In this document: one piece after another, positions 55,361 to 64,000 of the stretch
Numbering within the stretch: position 1 is the stretch's first letter
How the letters are laid out: every line of letters begins with the position of its first letter
Source of the DNA: Bacillota bacterium
GTDB taxonomy: Bacteria > Bacillota > Clostridia > Lachnospirales > Lachnospiraceae
Direction: 5' to 3'
Length of the DNA stretch: 64,000 nucleotides
Assembly (NCBI GenBank): GCA_023436225.1
Contig: JAEZKA010000027.1
Span: 18,677-82,676, forward strand
Position numbers and translations under genes: made by a program
The notes under the pieces: model-generated
Databases searched by the model: none
Told to the model about the DNA's origin: nothing
Seen by the model: only the letters and a program-made list of their open reading frames with translations

Positions 55361-57206
55361 ATTCCACTCCCTTCATCCGAACGGATTGAGCATGGAGCTT
55401 CGCCATCTCCTTTGAAAACTCGACAACATCATCTTGTGAAAGGTTTCTTAATATTCGGTTTACTGAGCCATTACTGAAAATATTCTGAAGTACATACCTC
55501 CCATCTTCATAGACGATTAACGGTCTAACCTGATAAGCTCTTTTTCTTGACATGAGTCGTAACGTATTGGCGATTTTAGTAAGTGGATCTTCACCATCAT
55601 CGATACAATCATCCGGTAAAGGTACTATTTCATTAATATAGCTAATGTACCGCTTTCCTTCCGGAGTTTTTGCCCAGTGTATGTCCATTTGTATTGATTT
55701 TGCTATTTGTTCTTCCGCTGCAATCTCGCTTCGGAATAGATTCGTATACATTCCGCCGTTCTTCATGTAATCGATAAGGTCCTGTGTCGTTGTGGTATGA
55801 ATTGTAGCTACCGTTGACCTTGTCCCAGCCTGACATAAGGAGAGATACCCTCCCGCATACTCAAAATTGCCAATTTCCCCAAGCATCATGATGGCTGCAT
55901 CCATCTTCTTAGCAATTGCAATTATATCGAACAGTGGTACATCCTCGGATGCTCGCAGACAAACCGCATTCATGCTGGTATATGCACTATTTAGCCAAAT
56001 CTCGAATTCCTGTTCCATCGTTCGAATGGGATTCCTTCTGTCAAAGAAAGCCGCAAGAGCCTTAAAGAAGGTGGTCTTACCTGAGTTCTGATCTCCTGAT
56101 ATCACAAGATTTAGACAACCTCTGGCTGCCCATTTGGATATTGCAATCACATATTCCTTTCCATCATCGATTAAAAGATCCTCAATAGAAAGATTCTTTG
56201 CACTGTCGAATTTTCTAAGAAAGAAGGCCCAGTGTGTGGCAAGAATTGGCCGTATCACCACGACGCGGCAGCCATCCGCTTGATAAGAAAGCTTATATCC
56301 GATTTTTGATGTAAGGTGTCCCACAGAACCAAAACGATACAGGTTCTTACATACTCTGATCAGGTCTTTATCATCCTTAAAGCTCAAGAAGGATAAATGG
56401 ATTGCCTTACCCCGATAAAAAATCCATACACTGTTATAGGACATTGCTCTTCTTGTATCACCGGACTCCATTGCTTCCTCCATAAAATTATACTGCTCTG
56501 AAGAAGCCCCGGATACACCACCCGATATGCCGTCGATCTTCTTATCGTATCTTAAAATATCCGCTACTGAATTACCGTATCCCTCTTGGTAGATTCTCTG
56601 TGCGACTATCTCCAACTTATCGACAAATCGTAATGGTTTTGCAACAGCCAAATATGCTGCATGGATATCCTCCGATGATATTTCATAGTAGGTACCATAC
56701 TCATTATGCTTCTCACGATCAAGATTGCATGCATCATTTAATTTAGAAAAAGCCGTATTGTCCTTCTCTCTATTATGTATGGTATACAATATTTCAAATT
56801 TATCCTGTACATTCAATTTACTCATCCTATGAAAGGGTATGACCATATCAATTGTTCTTTCATTTATCCCATAGTCATCCTGGAGAATTCTCTTAATCAT
56901 ATCTTTCATATATTCTCTTTCTCCTAAATTACCCTGGGTACAGTTCCTGGTTGCCTTATTTAATCTTGCCTTTAGATGCTCCCTCTTTTTTGCTTCCTTT
57001 TTATTGAGCTTAAGCTCGTATATATTGTCACCTGCGATCTCACTGATTTTTAATTTAACCACATCACTCAAGTACGGTAATGAATAAACATCTGTTATAC
57101 TTTTTTCCTCTGCCTCCAGCTCCTTTTTAAATATGAAATATATTATGATTAGAATTATCGCTACAATGAAAGTAATCAGAATAATATTAAGTTCGCTAAA
57201 CTTCAT
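55350..57206 (-). CDS. TadA/CpaF-type pilus assembly ATPase
   Basis: A 618-aa secretion ATPase with an unusual N-terminal membrane anchor (IILITFIVAIILIIIYFIFK). The Walker A motif is SGDQNSGKTTFFKALAAFF (ISGDQNSGKTT), the Asp-box/Walker B region is MMLGEIGNFEYAGGYLSLCQ with its Glu, and the His box ATIHTTTTQD. It powers pilus assembly with the TadB-TadC protein. The DE-type Walker B is replaced by LGEI, as in other TadA proteins (LGE-R). Confidence 0.85.
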   Translation of the reverse strand: MKFSELNIILITFIVAIILIIIYFIFKKELEAEEKSITDVYSLPYLSDVVKLKISEIAGDNIYELKLNKKEAKKREHLKARLNKATRNCTQGNLGEREYMKDMIKRILQDDYGINERTIDMVIPFHRMSKLNVQDKFEILYTIHNREKDNTAFSKLNDACNLDREKHNEYGTYYEISSEDIHAAYLAVAKPLRFVDKLEIVAQRIYQEGYGNSVADILRYDKKIDGISGGVSGASSEQYNFMEEAMESGDTRRAMSYNSVWIFYRGKAIHLSFLSFKDDKDLIRVCKNLYRFGSVGHLTSKIGYKLSYQADGCRVVVIRPILATHWAFFLRKFDSAKNLSIEDLLIDDGKEYVIAISKWAARGCLNLVISGDQNSGKTTFFKALAAFFDRRNPIRTMEQEFEIWLNSAYTSMNAVCLRASEDVPLFDIIAIAKKMDAAIMMLGEIGNFEYAGGYLSLCQAGTRSTVATIHTTTTQDLIDYMKNGGMYTNLFRSEIAAEEQIAKSIQMDIHWAKTPEGKRYISYINEIVPLPDDCIDDGEDPLTKIANTLRLMSRKRAYQVRPLIVYEDGRYVLQNIFSNGSVNRILRNLSQDDVVEFSKEMAKLHAQSVRMKGVEYVS

Positions 57207-57210
57207 TTGA

Positions 57211-58029
57211 CTACTCCTTTTCCATCACAACACCAGCTAGCCTCAGTATCTTTTCTGTTGAACTGATTGCCTTATGGATGAAATAATAATTAGGATCCTT
57301 TTTCTTACATTGCAGGTTGTTACGTATAAAATCCGCTACTCTACCATCCACCTGTGCATCGTGATATCCTGTATTATAAGGAATCACCTCTGAGTTCTTT
57401 GAATTTAAGAATTTGTGATACTTTTTACGGATATTGTTCAGGTTATATTTGGAGCGATAATCATAATTTCCAATTATATAAAATACCTTATCCGGTAGCT
57501 TGTCCTTATAATTGTCAAAAAACAGGTTAATCACATTCAAGTTTTGACTCAGATTCACAACTACGATATCAGCTTCCCCCATAAGCTTCATGGAAAGAGG
57601 GTTATTACCGGAGCTTATATCAATGAATATATGGTCGATATATGCTTCCATCGATTTCAATAACGGTACCATTACGATATCCATTTCATAATCAAAGGAT
57701 TCTCGAATTGTCTGGGTTGTACCCGGTAATAGCTTCATATTAGAATTCGTAATTTCAGTACAACAATAATCCAGCCATTCCTTTGATAATTTCTCCACCT
57801 TAAAGTTTCGTGCCAATGCATCGATTCCAATTTCGCGAAAATATTTTCTGTACTTATTATCATCTGCATTCGCTTCCAGTAAGGGGGCCTCAAGATTATT
57901 ATAATTAAAGTGTGTCTGTGTAATGAGTCCTCTCTTATTAAAGTACTGTCCGGCAATCAGTGCAGTTACAAGAAGATTACTCGTAGTGCCTGTCTGACCA
58001 TGAACTGGTGCCCAATATAATGCTTTCAT
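57211..58029 (-). CDS. TadZ/MinD-like protein
   Basis: A 272-aa ParA/MinD-fold protein. The Walker A region reads WAPVHGQTGTTSNLLVTALI: it has the GxTGTTSN form but no signature Lys of the KGGxxKT motif. Then IFIDISSGNNPLSMKLMGEA (Walker B-like) and DIVVVNLSQNLN. TadZ-type proteins position the pilus at the pole or along the cell. It lies four bases before the TadA start. Confidence 0.75.
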   Translation of the reverse strand: MKALYWAPVHGQTGTTSNLLVTALIAGQYFNKRGLITQTHFNYNNLEAPLLEANADDNKYRKYFREIGIDALARNFKVEKLSKEWLDYCCTEITNSNMKLLPGTTQTIRESFDYEMDIVMVPLLKSMEAYIDHIFIDISSGNNPLSMKLMGEADIVVVNLSQNLNVINLFFDNYKDKLPDKVFYIIGNYDYRSKYNLNNIRKKYHKFLNSKNSEVIPYNTGYHDAQVDGRVADFIRNNLQCKKKDPNYYFIHKAISSTEKILRLAGVVMEKE

Positions 58030-58032
58030 AAC

Positions 58033-58692
58033 TTAGTCTCCATTCCTGGCCTTTCTATAAGCCTCTTTAATTTCCTTCCTGGTAAAATCGCTGCACATTG
58101 TCTCTACTTGATCAATTAGATATTCCTTGTATAATTTCGATAGATCTAAGGTGAATATTTGATTAATGTGACTGTTCAGACATCTTTCGTAATCAGCTTC
58201 ATCTCGAAACAGAACCTTTGTCTTTTCTATAGGAATTTCTTTACTAATTTGTTGTGCAATACTATCCACAGAGATTTTAGAATATACAGCATTTCTTATC
58301 AAAAGTAGCTTTTCGCATTTGCATCTATCATATTCCTCTATGTTAGCTATTCGTCGTATATTATATTCAAAGAGATCCGTAACATATATTATCTTGGTAA
58401 ATAGAGTGATCGATGTAACCGGTACCTTCATACCGCAGTCAATCAAAATATCATCATATTCTGCTGCAAGTTCAGCTGATACAGGCAAATTGGTAAAATC
58501 CACTCTCCTATATGTTATCGTAGTCTCATAGGTATTAATTTCAGATATTCGTGGTACGGAAAAGGTCAACGCTAATGTATCGGAGTTATCTACTACAAGA
58601 ACTCTTCGGCCTAAGCTCTGTAATATTCTTGATAGATATAATATGGTATCAAAGCTCTCTATGCCGACGTAAGCTACAACATTATTCGCCAT
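58033..58692 (-). CDS. Degenerate MinD-like protein
   Basis: A 219-aa protein with the alternating fold of ParA/MinD (VVAYVGIESFDTILYLSRIL, RRVLVVDNSDTLALTFSVP, YDDILIDCGMKVPV, IIYVTDLFEYNIRR) but no P-loop: the Gly-rich loop and Lys are absent. It is likely to be a non-catalytic partner of the other MinD-like proteins. It lies three bases from the next gene and overlaps cpaB by 11. Confidence 0.65.
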   Translation of the reverse strand: MANNVVAYVGIESFDTILYLSRILQSLGRRVLVVDNSDTLALTFSVPRISEINTYETTITYRRVDFTNLPVSAELAAEYDDILIDCGMKVPVTSITLFTKIIYVTDLFEYNIRRIANIEEYDRCKCEKLLLIRNAVYSKISVDSIAQQISKEIPIEKTKVLFRDEADYERCLNSHINQIFTLDLSKLYKEYLIDQVETMCSDFTRKEIKEAYRKARNGD

Positions 58693-59737
58693 ACTCCATT
58701 ACACCATCCTTTGCCTGTTGTTCTTCTGCATAATAGAAATATTCAGAACCCTCACTGCTACCCAGCTCTTCTGCTTCCCCACCATCCATTCCAATGCCTG
58801 TTTCTTCCATCGCTTTCTCTGTTTGATTAGACTCTGATTTATCTTCCTTTGTTATATCTTCCTCATTCTTTCTCTTATCATTATTATTTTGAATTACACT
58901 TCGTTTATGTGGGTTGATATCCCAGTTAATCTCTGAAACATTGGTTGACATGCTGTTCGCCAAACGATTTTCTAATGCTTTTCGCACCTCCTTCTCTAAT
59001 TCTTTCGAACTTCTTTCCAATATGTTAGGGTCTGTCTCCAAAAGTTCTAGAATTGAGAGGCTAGGAGTATAAGTAACCTCTGATGCATCCTGAAAGGAAG
59101 GCTCAATATACTTCGTTGTAACGAGCTTAGTTCCCGGATATAATGCGGCATCAACAATAGCCGCTGACATTCTTAATATCTCCTGTGCATCAAGCCATAA
59201 GTAGCATATCACCGAGCCTTCGGTAATTCCCTTTATTGCTTTTTTAGATAATACAACGAAGTTTTCCCCGTTTGGAAAAACAATTCTTATATCAACCGTA
59301 TCATTGCCAATGATGTTGGAATTGATATTTAGAATCTCATATTCAACCTCTCTCAACTCAGAGGATATTACATTATCCGTTAACATCGTTTTTATTAACT
59401 GTGTGTCAGAGGGAATATCAATTAATGCCAGTTGCCCAAGTTCTTGTTTGGTAATAAATCCATTCTGAGGTTGAGATGAATACACGGTAACCTTTTTGGT
59501 ATTATTATCATTTATGGCATCACCTGCTGAGATATCATTTGTAGCTACATATACATTTCTTTGATTTTGCTTCCGGTCATTTTCAGCCTCTGTAAGCAGT
59601 GCATGATATTCACCTTTTATCTGATTTGCAACAAAGATGGTAGTTAATAAAGAAGCACCCCCGATAATTACAATACATATTATTGCAACTATGATATACT
59701 GCTTTGTGGTACGCTTCATCCTATGATTTTTCCTCAT
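58682..59737 (-). CDS. CpaB/RcpC-like SAF-domain protein
   Basis: A 351-aa protein with an N-terminal membrane anchor (YIIVAIICIVIIGGASLLTT) and a SAF domain: NVYVATNDISAGDAINDNN, and LIDIPSDTQLIKTMLTDN. In Gram-negative Tad systems CpaB/RcpC works with the outer-membrane channel; Firmicutes keep it without that channel, perhaps for binding the wall. The C-terminal tail is highly charged (NNDKRKNEEDITKEDKSESN). Confidence 0.8.
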   Translation of the reverse strand: MRKNHRMKRTTKQYIIVAIICIVIIGGASLLTTIFVANQIKGEYHALLTEAENDRKQNQRNVYVATNDISAGDAINDNNTKKVTVYSSQPQNGFITKQELGQLALIDIPSDTQLIKTMLTDNVISSELREVEYEILNINSNIIGNDTVDIRIVFPNGENFVVLSKKAIKGITEGSVICYLWLDAQEILRMSAAIVDAALYPGTKLVTTKYIEPSFQDASEVTYTPSLSILELLETDPNILERSSKELEKEVRKALENRLANSMSTNVSEINWDINPHKRSVIQNNNDKRKNEEDITKEDKSESNQTEKAMEETGIGMDGGEAEELGSSEGSEYFYYAEEQQAKDGVMEYGE

Positions 59738-59976
59738 TATTCACCTCTGATATTCAGTTTGATCAATAAAAAACTTAAGATAATGAAAAGAAATAATAAG
59801 AGAATATAGTATCTGATAATCTTCGGTTTCGCATGATCATGTTCAATTTTCATTTGTTTAGTGCGTCGTTTAATATATCTAGCTTCACACAATCCGATAC
59901 AATATAAAAGGATAAAAAAGAGCACGATACCTATCAATCCAACTGATAAAATATGGATCATTGTCATCTGCCACAC
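59737..59976 (-). CDS. Small two-helix membrane protein, 79 aa
   Basis: Two membrane segments (VGLIGIVLFFILLYCIGLC and YYILLLFLFIILSFLLIKLN) joined by a basic loop. No family recognised. It overlaps its neighbours by 1 and 13 bases, so it is clearly translated in the cluster; an inner Met (MTMIH or MIHIL) may be the real start. Confidence 0.6.
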   Translation of the reverse strand: MWQMTMIHILSVGLIGIVLFFILLYCIGLCEARYIKRRTKQMKIEHDHAKPKIIRYYILLLFLFIILSFLLIKLNIRGE

Positions 59977-60803
59977 AAAATGATCTCCTTCTGCTTTGCT
60001 AAGGCTTCCATCTTCATTAAAACGATATTGGATGCCTTTCTGACGGCTTGAGTAAATAAGTAATCTGGATTCTCTTTATTACAATTGATATTTCTAGATA
60101 TGAATTCATGAACATATCCATTATGGTACGCATTCTCATATCTTTCGCTATCCGGGATTGGTATTATGAATTCAGGTGATATTTTGTATTGATTGGAAAT
60201 CTGTCTAAGAGTATATAAAGAATGATGATTATAATGGCTGATAATAAAAATAGCCTTTGAGATAAGAGAAGAATAATTGAGAAAGAAATCTTCTAGAACA
60301 CTTGACTTTTGACACAAATTAACGACGATTAGATCGGACTCTTCAAGAATAATTTTCGTGCTTAAGTTATTATTACTGGCTGTGTCAATGAAACACAAAT
60401 CGGTATTATCATCTATCATACGAAACAACGGTTCAATACAATGATCTAATTCATAATCAAATATCTCATTATGTAATATTCTGCTTTGTGGGATGTAATA
60501 TAGATGTTTATGAATTATCTCTGTAATGTACGATTTTAGAATTCCGGATCGAGAGTCTCCTCGGTATATCTTACGGAGTAAACCTTCAAATCCCCTTCCG
60601 TCATAATAATTAGTACCTACGTCATCCAATATATTAGCCCTTACACCTCCGTTATAGGCTTTTCCAAGGTTATGACTACACAGATAATTCTCCATAGAAA
60701 TGATGGAATAGGAACTTCGAATTGCGCAAGCTACACTAATGGCAGCTAAATTGGCCGAAACGGTACACATTTCATTCGCATTGCTCCAGAAAGAAACCTT
60801 CAC
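59964..60803 (-). CDS. TadZ/MinD-like protein, first gene of the Tad-like cluster
   Basis: A 279-aa paralogue of the protein at 57211-58029, sharing LCFIDTASNNNLSTKIILEE and DLIVVNLCQKSSVLEDFF. Its N-terminus, WSNANEMCTVSANLAAISVA, sits where a Walker A should be but lacks the Lys and Gly residues. It probably acts as a scaffold. AGGAGGTTTTT precedes the ATG. Transcription of the cluster must start in the 304 bases upstream. Confidence 0.7.
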   Translation of the reverse strand: MKVSFWSNANEMCTVSANLAAISVACAIRSSYSIISMENYLCSHNLGKAYNGGVRANILDDVGTNYYDGRGFEGLLRKIYRGDSRSGILKSYITEIIHKHLYYIPQSRILHNEIFDYELDHCIEPLFRMIDDNTDLCFIDTASNNNLSTKIILEESDLIVVNLCQKSSVLEDFFLNYSSLISKAIFIISHYNHHSLYTLRQISNQYKISPEFIIPIPDSERYENAYHNGYVHEFISRNINCNKENPDYLFTQAVRKASNIVLMKMEALAKQKEIILCGR

Positions 60804-61010
60804 ATTAAAAACCTCCTTATGAAATTATTAAAGTTAGGAAAATGAATTGATAAATAGAATTATTTAATAGATTTGAAAAGATATTCTTATCATAATCCAG
60901 AATACATTATTTGTAAATAGCTTAGTGAGATGAAAAACAAACAAACTTTTTGGTATTTTATGTATATATATAACAATTAATGTTGTATTGTCACAAAATA
61001 TAAAACAAAA
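60804..61010 (-). other. Upstream region of the Tad-like cluster
   Basis: About 200 AT-rich bases before the first pilus gene. No gene and no clear consensus promoter was found. Confidence 0.5.
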
Positions 61011-61061
61011 AAGATAGTTATCTCTAAACTTTCTAAGCTTACACTGTTAGATAACTATCTT
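61011..61061 (-). terminator. Terminator of the MBL-fold gene
   Basis: AAGATAGTTATCT (61011-61023) pairs with AGATAACTATCTT (61049-61061); on the minus strand six T follow. Confidence 0.85.
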
Positions 61062-61107
61062 ACATGAAATTATATAATATTTTATTGTTTACGTACTATA
61101 TGCTTTT

Positions 61108-61710
61108 TCATTTTACTGATAGGAGATTAATCTCCTCCCCTGCTTCCACAATTAATCGATTTTTCGCTGTGAACCTCTCAGCCATGCTTCGATCGAATAG
61201 CTCGCCGGGCTTCATATGTATCGGTATTGCATGCTTCGCTCCGATTAGCTCGGCACAAGCGATTGCTTCTTTGACATCCATATTATAGATACCATCAATC
61301 GGAAGTAAGGCATAATCTAGGTGCAGAGCGGCCATGTCCTTCATTTCTTCGGTGGTGGAGGTATCTCCGGAGCAGTAGACCTTTACATTATCTACTGTAA
61401 TAATATAACCGACAGATTCCTCTCTTCTGTGATTTTGGTTATTGGCAGGTACAGCCTGGATGTGAGCTCCATGAATAACAAAGCTCTGATATTCCCCTGC
61501 CGCGAGTGCATCCTTCTCCTGAATGATGGTGCAGCCGGGTTTCTTCGTAACGAGCTGTATCTGATTATGATCTCTATGCTGATGAGTCACCAAAATAATA
61601 TCCGCTGGAACCTCATATCCCTTCCCTGCATATGGATCAATATAGATTACCACATTATCATTGCCTATGATTCGATAGCTTCCATGTCCCTGATACAATA
61701 ACTTTGCCAT
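61108..61710 (-). CDS. MBL-fold metal-dependent hydrolase (UlaG-like)
   Basis: A 200-aa protein with LVTHQHRDHNQ (HxHxDH), GDTSTTEEMK (metal Asp), LPIDGIYNMD and PIHMKPGELF. It resembles the UlaG/UPF0173 group of hydrolases, whose substrates vary. The ATG at 61710 is chosen because GGAGG lies nine bases upstream and the product starts MAKLLYQGHGSYRI, typical of the group; 47 further codons upstream look unrelated. Confidence 0.85.
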   Translation of the reverse strand: MAKLLYQGHGSYRIIGNDNVVIYIDPYAGKGYEVPADIILVTHQHRDHNQIQLVTKKPGCTIIQEKDALAAGEYQSFVIHGAHIQAVPANNQNHRREESVGYIITVDNVKVYCSGDTSTTEEMKDMAALHLDYALLPIDGIYNMDVKEAIACAELIGAKHAIPIHMKPGELFDRSMAERFTAKNRLIVEAGEEINLLSVK

Positions 61711-61891
61711 ATTAAGTAATACCTCCATTTTGAATAAGATTTTATCCTGTTTGTTTTTCCATGCTTTTAATACATACTCGTACTCCAAGTATACATTTTT
61801 TATGACTTTTATGATCAGATGGTATCTAAACCATTTCCAGTAAAGCTGCACCGAACAATAAGAATATATTCATATCATTTTCTGCTTAATC

Positions 61892-63238
61892 CTACTCCAG
61901 CTTCGGCTCAATTCGCTTGCCAATGGTTCTCTCAACAATATAAGCATTCTCTAGTAATTCCTTATCCGTCAGTGCAGTCAACTGAAGAACAGCCGGCATT
62001 CCGTCCTCTTTCACCCCATAAGGTATTGTGATTACTGGCAGCTCGGTATACTGAAGGATACTGCTGAAGCTATACATGATACAGAAGTCCGTATCCTTAA
62101 GCTGTTCTCGAATACGCTTCATACTCTTTTGACGATCCCTAAGGATATTAAGATACGGCGCATCCTTTAAGGTCCCAGAGGCATTCTCTTTGGCATCCGT
62201 GAGTAATATCTGCCCATATCGAAGTGCTGTCTCCGCATTTCGGTTATTATAATCAATGATGTCCTGAAGGGTCTTAATCGGGTAATCGGTAGGCAACCCC
62301 TTCAGATACTGGTCCATAGCATACATGAATTCAAATTTCATCACATCCATGATATATGGAGTCTCGGGGATCTCCATCCTCTTTATGATGGCTCCTGCTT
62401 CTTCCAGCTTCTGAACTGCATTCTCTGTATATTCGAGCCATTCCTCTGAATCCGTCGGTCTCCAGGTATTATAAGCAATAATTTTACCCCGGATACTCTC
62501 CTGCTTATCCCGTACTACTTCCTGACCGGTCAAAGCTGCGAACACAGTAGCAGCATCCTCTACTGTTCTGGTAAATGGCCCGGCGGTATCCAATGTAAAG
62601 CTGATCGGTATGATGCCCTTCTGGCTGATGGCACCGGTACTAGGGCGAAAGCCTACAATACCACTGGCAATCCCAGGTCCTACGATGGAGTTACAGGTAT
62701 CTGAACCGATCGCTGCTGTACACAGATTGGCAGCTACTGCAACTCCGGAACCGGAGCTGGAGCCGGAAGGATCCTTCTCCCTGTTGTATGTATTCTTAAC
62801 CTGGCCGCCTCTGGAGCTGTAACCGTTCGGCATATGATCTGTCATATAATTCGCGAATTCCGTCATATTGGTCTTGCCTAATATAACAGCACTGCTCTCC
62901 CTTAATCTCTTCACAAGCTCTGCATCCGTTACTGCAATGGAATCTGCCAAAGCTAAAGACCCTGCCGAGGTATGCATCCGATCAGCTGTATCAATATTGT
63001 CCTTGATTAAGACAGGTACCCCGTAGAGTAGTTTGTCCTTCTGAAACCCCTTCCGATCAAGTTCTTCTGCTATACTCAGCGCATCAGGATTAATCTCCAA
63101 CACACTGTTCAGACCTGTTTCTCCTTGATCATACCTCGTAATCCGATCTAGATAGCTTTGAACCGCTTCTCTCACAGTTAAGGTCTTATTCCGATACATA
63201 TCCTGCAATCTTTCTATTGTTATTTCGTTCAAGCTCAT
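61892..63238 (-). CDS. Amidase signature family protein
   Basis: A 448-aa hydrolase. The Ser-cisSer-Lys triad is visible: LIKDNIDTADRMHTSAGS (Lys), DPSGSSSGSGVAVAANLC (cis-Ser) and AIGSDTCNSIVGPG (Ser nucleophile). The substrate is not clear; the family includes GatA, indoleacetamide and other amide hydrolases, but the length and a lone gene do not fit GatA. The normal C in GSDTxGSI is replaced: here GSDTCNSI. Start at ATG 63238, after AAGGAGAT. The 5' end is duplicated at 63580-63781. Confidence 0.85.
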   Translation of the reverse strand: MSLNEITIERLQDMYRNKTLTVREAVQSYLDRITRYDQGETGLNSVLEINPDALSIAEELDRKGFQKDKLLYGVPVLIKDNIDTADRMHTSAGSLALADSIAVTDAELVKRLRESSAVILGKTNMTEFANYMTDHMPNGYSSRGGQVKNTYNREKDPSGSSSGSGVAVAANLCTAAIGSDTCNSIVGPGIASGIVGFRPSTGAISQKGIIPISFTLDTAGPFTRTVEDAATVFAALTGQEVVRDKQESIRGKIIAYNTWRPTDSEEWLEYTENAVQKLEEAGAIIKRMEIPETPYIMDVMKFEFMYAMDQYLKGLPTDYPIKTLQDIIDYNNRNAETALRYGQILLTDAKENASGTLKDAPYLNILRDRQKSMKRIREQLKDTDFCIMYSFSSILQYTELPVITIPYGVKEDGMPAVLQLTALTDKELLENAYIVERTIGKRIEPKLE

Positions 63239-63337
63239 CACGATGTTATCTCCTTTATCTTCCCACTGATCAATGTGGTAACTACAATTCACTTCTCTAT
63301 CAATTATACTACCATTTTATTCATACTTCTACATTGA

Positions 63338-63565
63338 TTATCCATCACTCAGAAAGTTTTCCTAAATATTACATTAATATTACTGATTTCTAACGGTTGG
63401 ATGGTAACCTATGTTGCGAACCGGAAGCTATTTGACTTTGACCAAATAAATTTCTTCATTTTTATCACCCCGATATTAACAATCTTCATTACTATTGCAG
63501 TATATTACATTAAATACCAACCATCAATATTTAATTTTCATTGTGCTAACTGCGCTAATTCTTAA
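63338..63565 (+). pseudogene. Possible relic of a membrane protein
   Basis: A 75-codon open frame reading KVFLNITLILLISNGWMVTY, VANRKLFDFDQINFF, ITPILTIFITIAVYYIKYQP and ending FHCANCANS. Two hydrophobic stretches and a final Cys pair look coding-like, but there is no ATG or ribosome site. It lies between the two copies of the amidase 5' end. Confidence 0.3.
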
Positions 63566-63579
63566 TTTAGTTCACTTGA

Positions 63580-63781
63580 ATACTCAGCGCATCAGGATTA
63601 ATCTCCAACACAGTTCAGACCTGTTTTTCCTTTATCGTACCTCGTAATCCGATCTAGATAGCTTTGAACCGCTTCCCTCACGGTCAAGGTTTTATTCCGA
63701 TACAAATCCTGCAATCTTTCTATTGTTATTTCGTTTATGCTCATCACGATGTTATCCCCTTTATCTTCCCACTGATCAATG
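63580..63781 (-). pseudogene. Duplicated 5' fragment of the amidase gene
   Basis: About 202 bases closely match 63072-63275, including the ribosome site and the first 50 or so codons. A 2-base deletion (near 63615) shifts the frame and the copy ends abruptly at 63580. A remnant of a tandem duplication. Confidence 0.85.
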
Positions 63782-64000
63782 CGATATAGGGATTAAAGTA
63801 AATACATTTTCTGTTAATAAGCATAAACACAGTGATGGAGGCCCTAGCTAAAGGATAACATGTAAAAGCAAAAGGTTCTATAATAAATATTGGGGTGGTA
63901 CTTTACCCCGATATTTTTTTACATTAAAATGCACTTATAACCAGCCTGCCTACTTTCCGTTCTGCGACCAACATAATTGAAAGAAGGTAGATTTATAAGT
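63782..64000. other. Right edge, no gene seen
   Basis: Apart from the terminator, no supported feature. Confidence 0.5.
63884..63920 (+). terminator. Terminator-like hairpin
   Basis: AATATTGGGGT and ACCCCGATATT pair around GGTACTTT, followed by a run of T. No gene is seen before it, so it may belong to the decayed region. Confidence 0.65.

Overview
The window is a low-GC, densely coded piece of chromosome from an anaerobic, spore-forming member of the Clostridia, most likely Lachnospiraceae. Pointers are the [FeFe]-hydrogenase-like sensor operon, spore cortex genes (CwlD, a PdaA-type deacetylase, a SleL/YaaH-type glycosidase), tandem type I signal peptidases, purine-rich ribosome sites with some TTG starts, and a Firmicutes-style Tad pilus cluster. 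No rRNA or tRNA gene was seen.

Layout. 1-4.3 kb: end of a MATE transporter, a structured 47-bp direct repeat, a Ca2+ P-type ATPase, a 73-aa unknown and an MBL-fold hydrolase. 4.4-15.0 kb: a complete type I-C CRISPR-Cas locus on the minus strand (cas3-cas5c-cas8c-cas7-cas4-cas1-cas2, leader, 31-repeat array). Upstream of cas3 lies a small RNA gene on the plus strand. It carries a degenerate I-C repeat whose handle is followed at once by 11 bases identical to a TTC-flanked site on the cas3 promoter: a CreR/CreA-like guide RNA. 15.3-25.4 kb: enolase, M32 carboxypeptidase, argininosuccinate lyase, a DUF1648-like membrane protein, a three-gene sensory hydrogenase/SpoIIE phosphatase operon and two signal peptidases.

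25.6-31.3 kb: a LysM-GH18 spore glycosidase gene (sleL/yaaH type) is split into two in-frame parts by a 4.4-kb element. The element encodes a large serine recombinase, two tiny proteins, a CwlD-like amidase and a polysaccharide deacetylase. An 11-bp near-identical core lies at both junctions, and precise recombination would restore an enzyme of about 427 aa. The layout matches sporulation 'skin'-type intervening elements. A sigma-K-like promoter precedes the split gene and a sigma-E-like promoter precedes the recombinase.

31.4-38.6 kb: housekeeping genes (flavin reductase, esterase, YbaK, CoiA-like, zinc phospholipase C-like, CNNM/CorC-type protein, XRE regulator, glutathione peroxidase), mostly separated by clear terminators. 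39.2-60.8 kb: a large minus-strand Tad-like pilus cluster: three MinD/TadZ-like proteins, CpaB, TadA ATPase, a fused TadB-TadC membrane protein, four pilin-like proteins, two large proteins mixing Ig-like domains with zinc-ribbon-like CxxC pairs, a gene broken at a G8 tract, an SLH-like protein and a 1276-aa exoprotein. 61-64 kb: an MBL hydrolase, an amidase and decayed duplicate sequence.

Best leads: the crRNA-like regulatory RNA at 14.92-15.02 kb, and the recombinase element whose cortex-modifying cargo sits inside a cortex-lytic enzyme gene.
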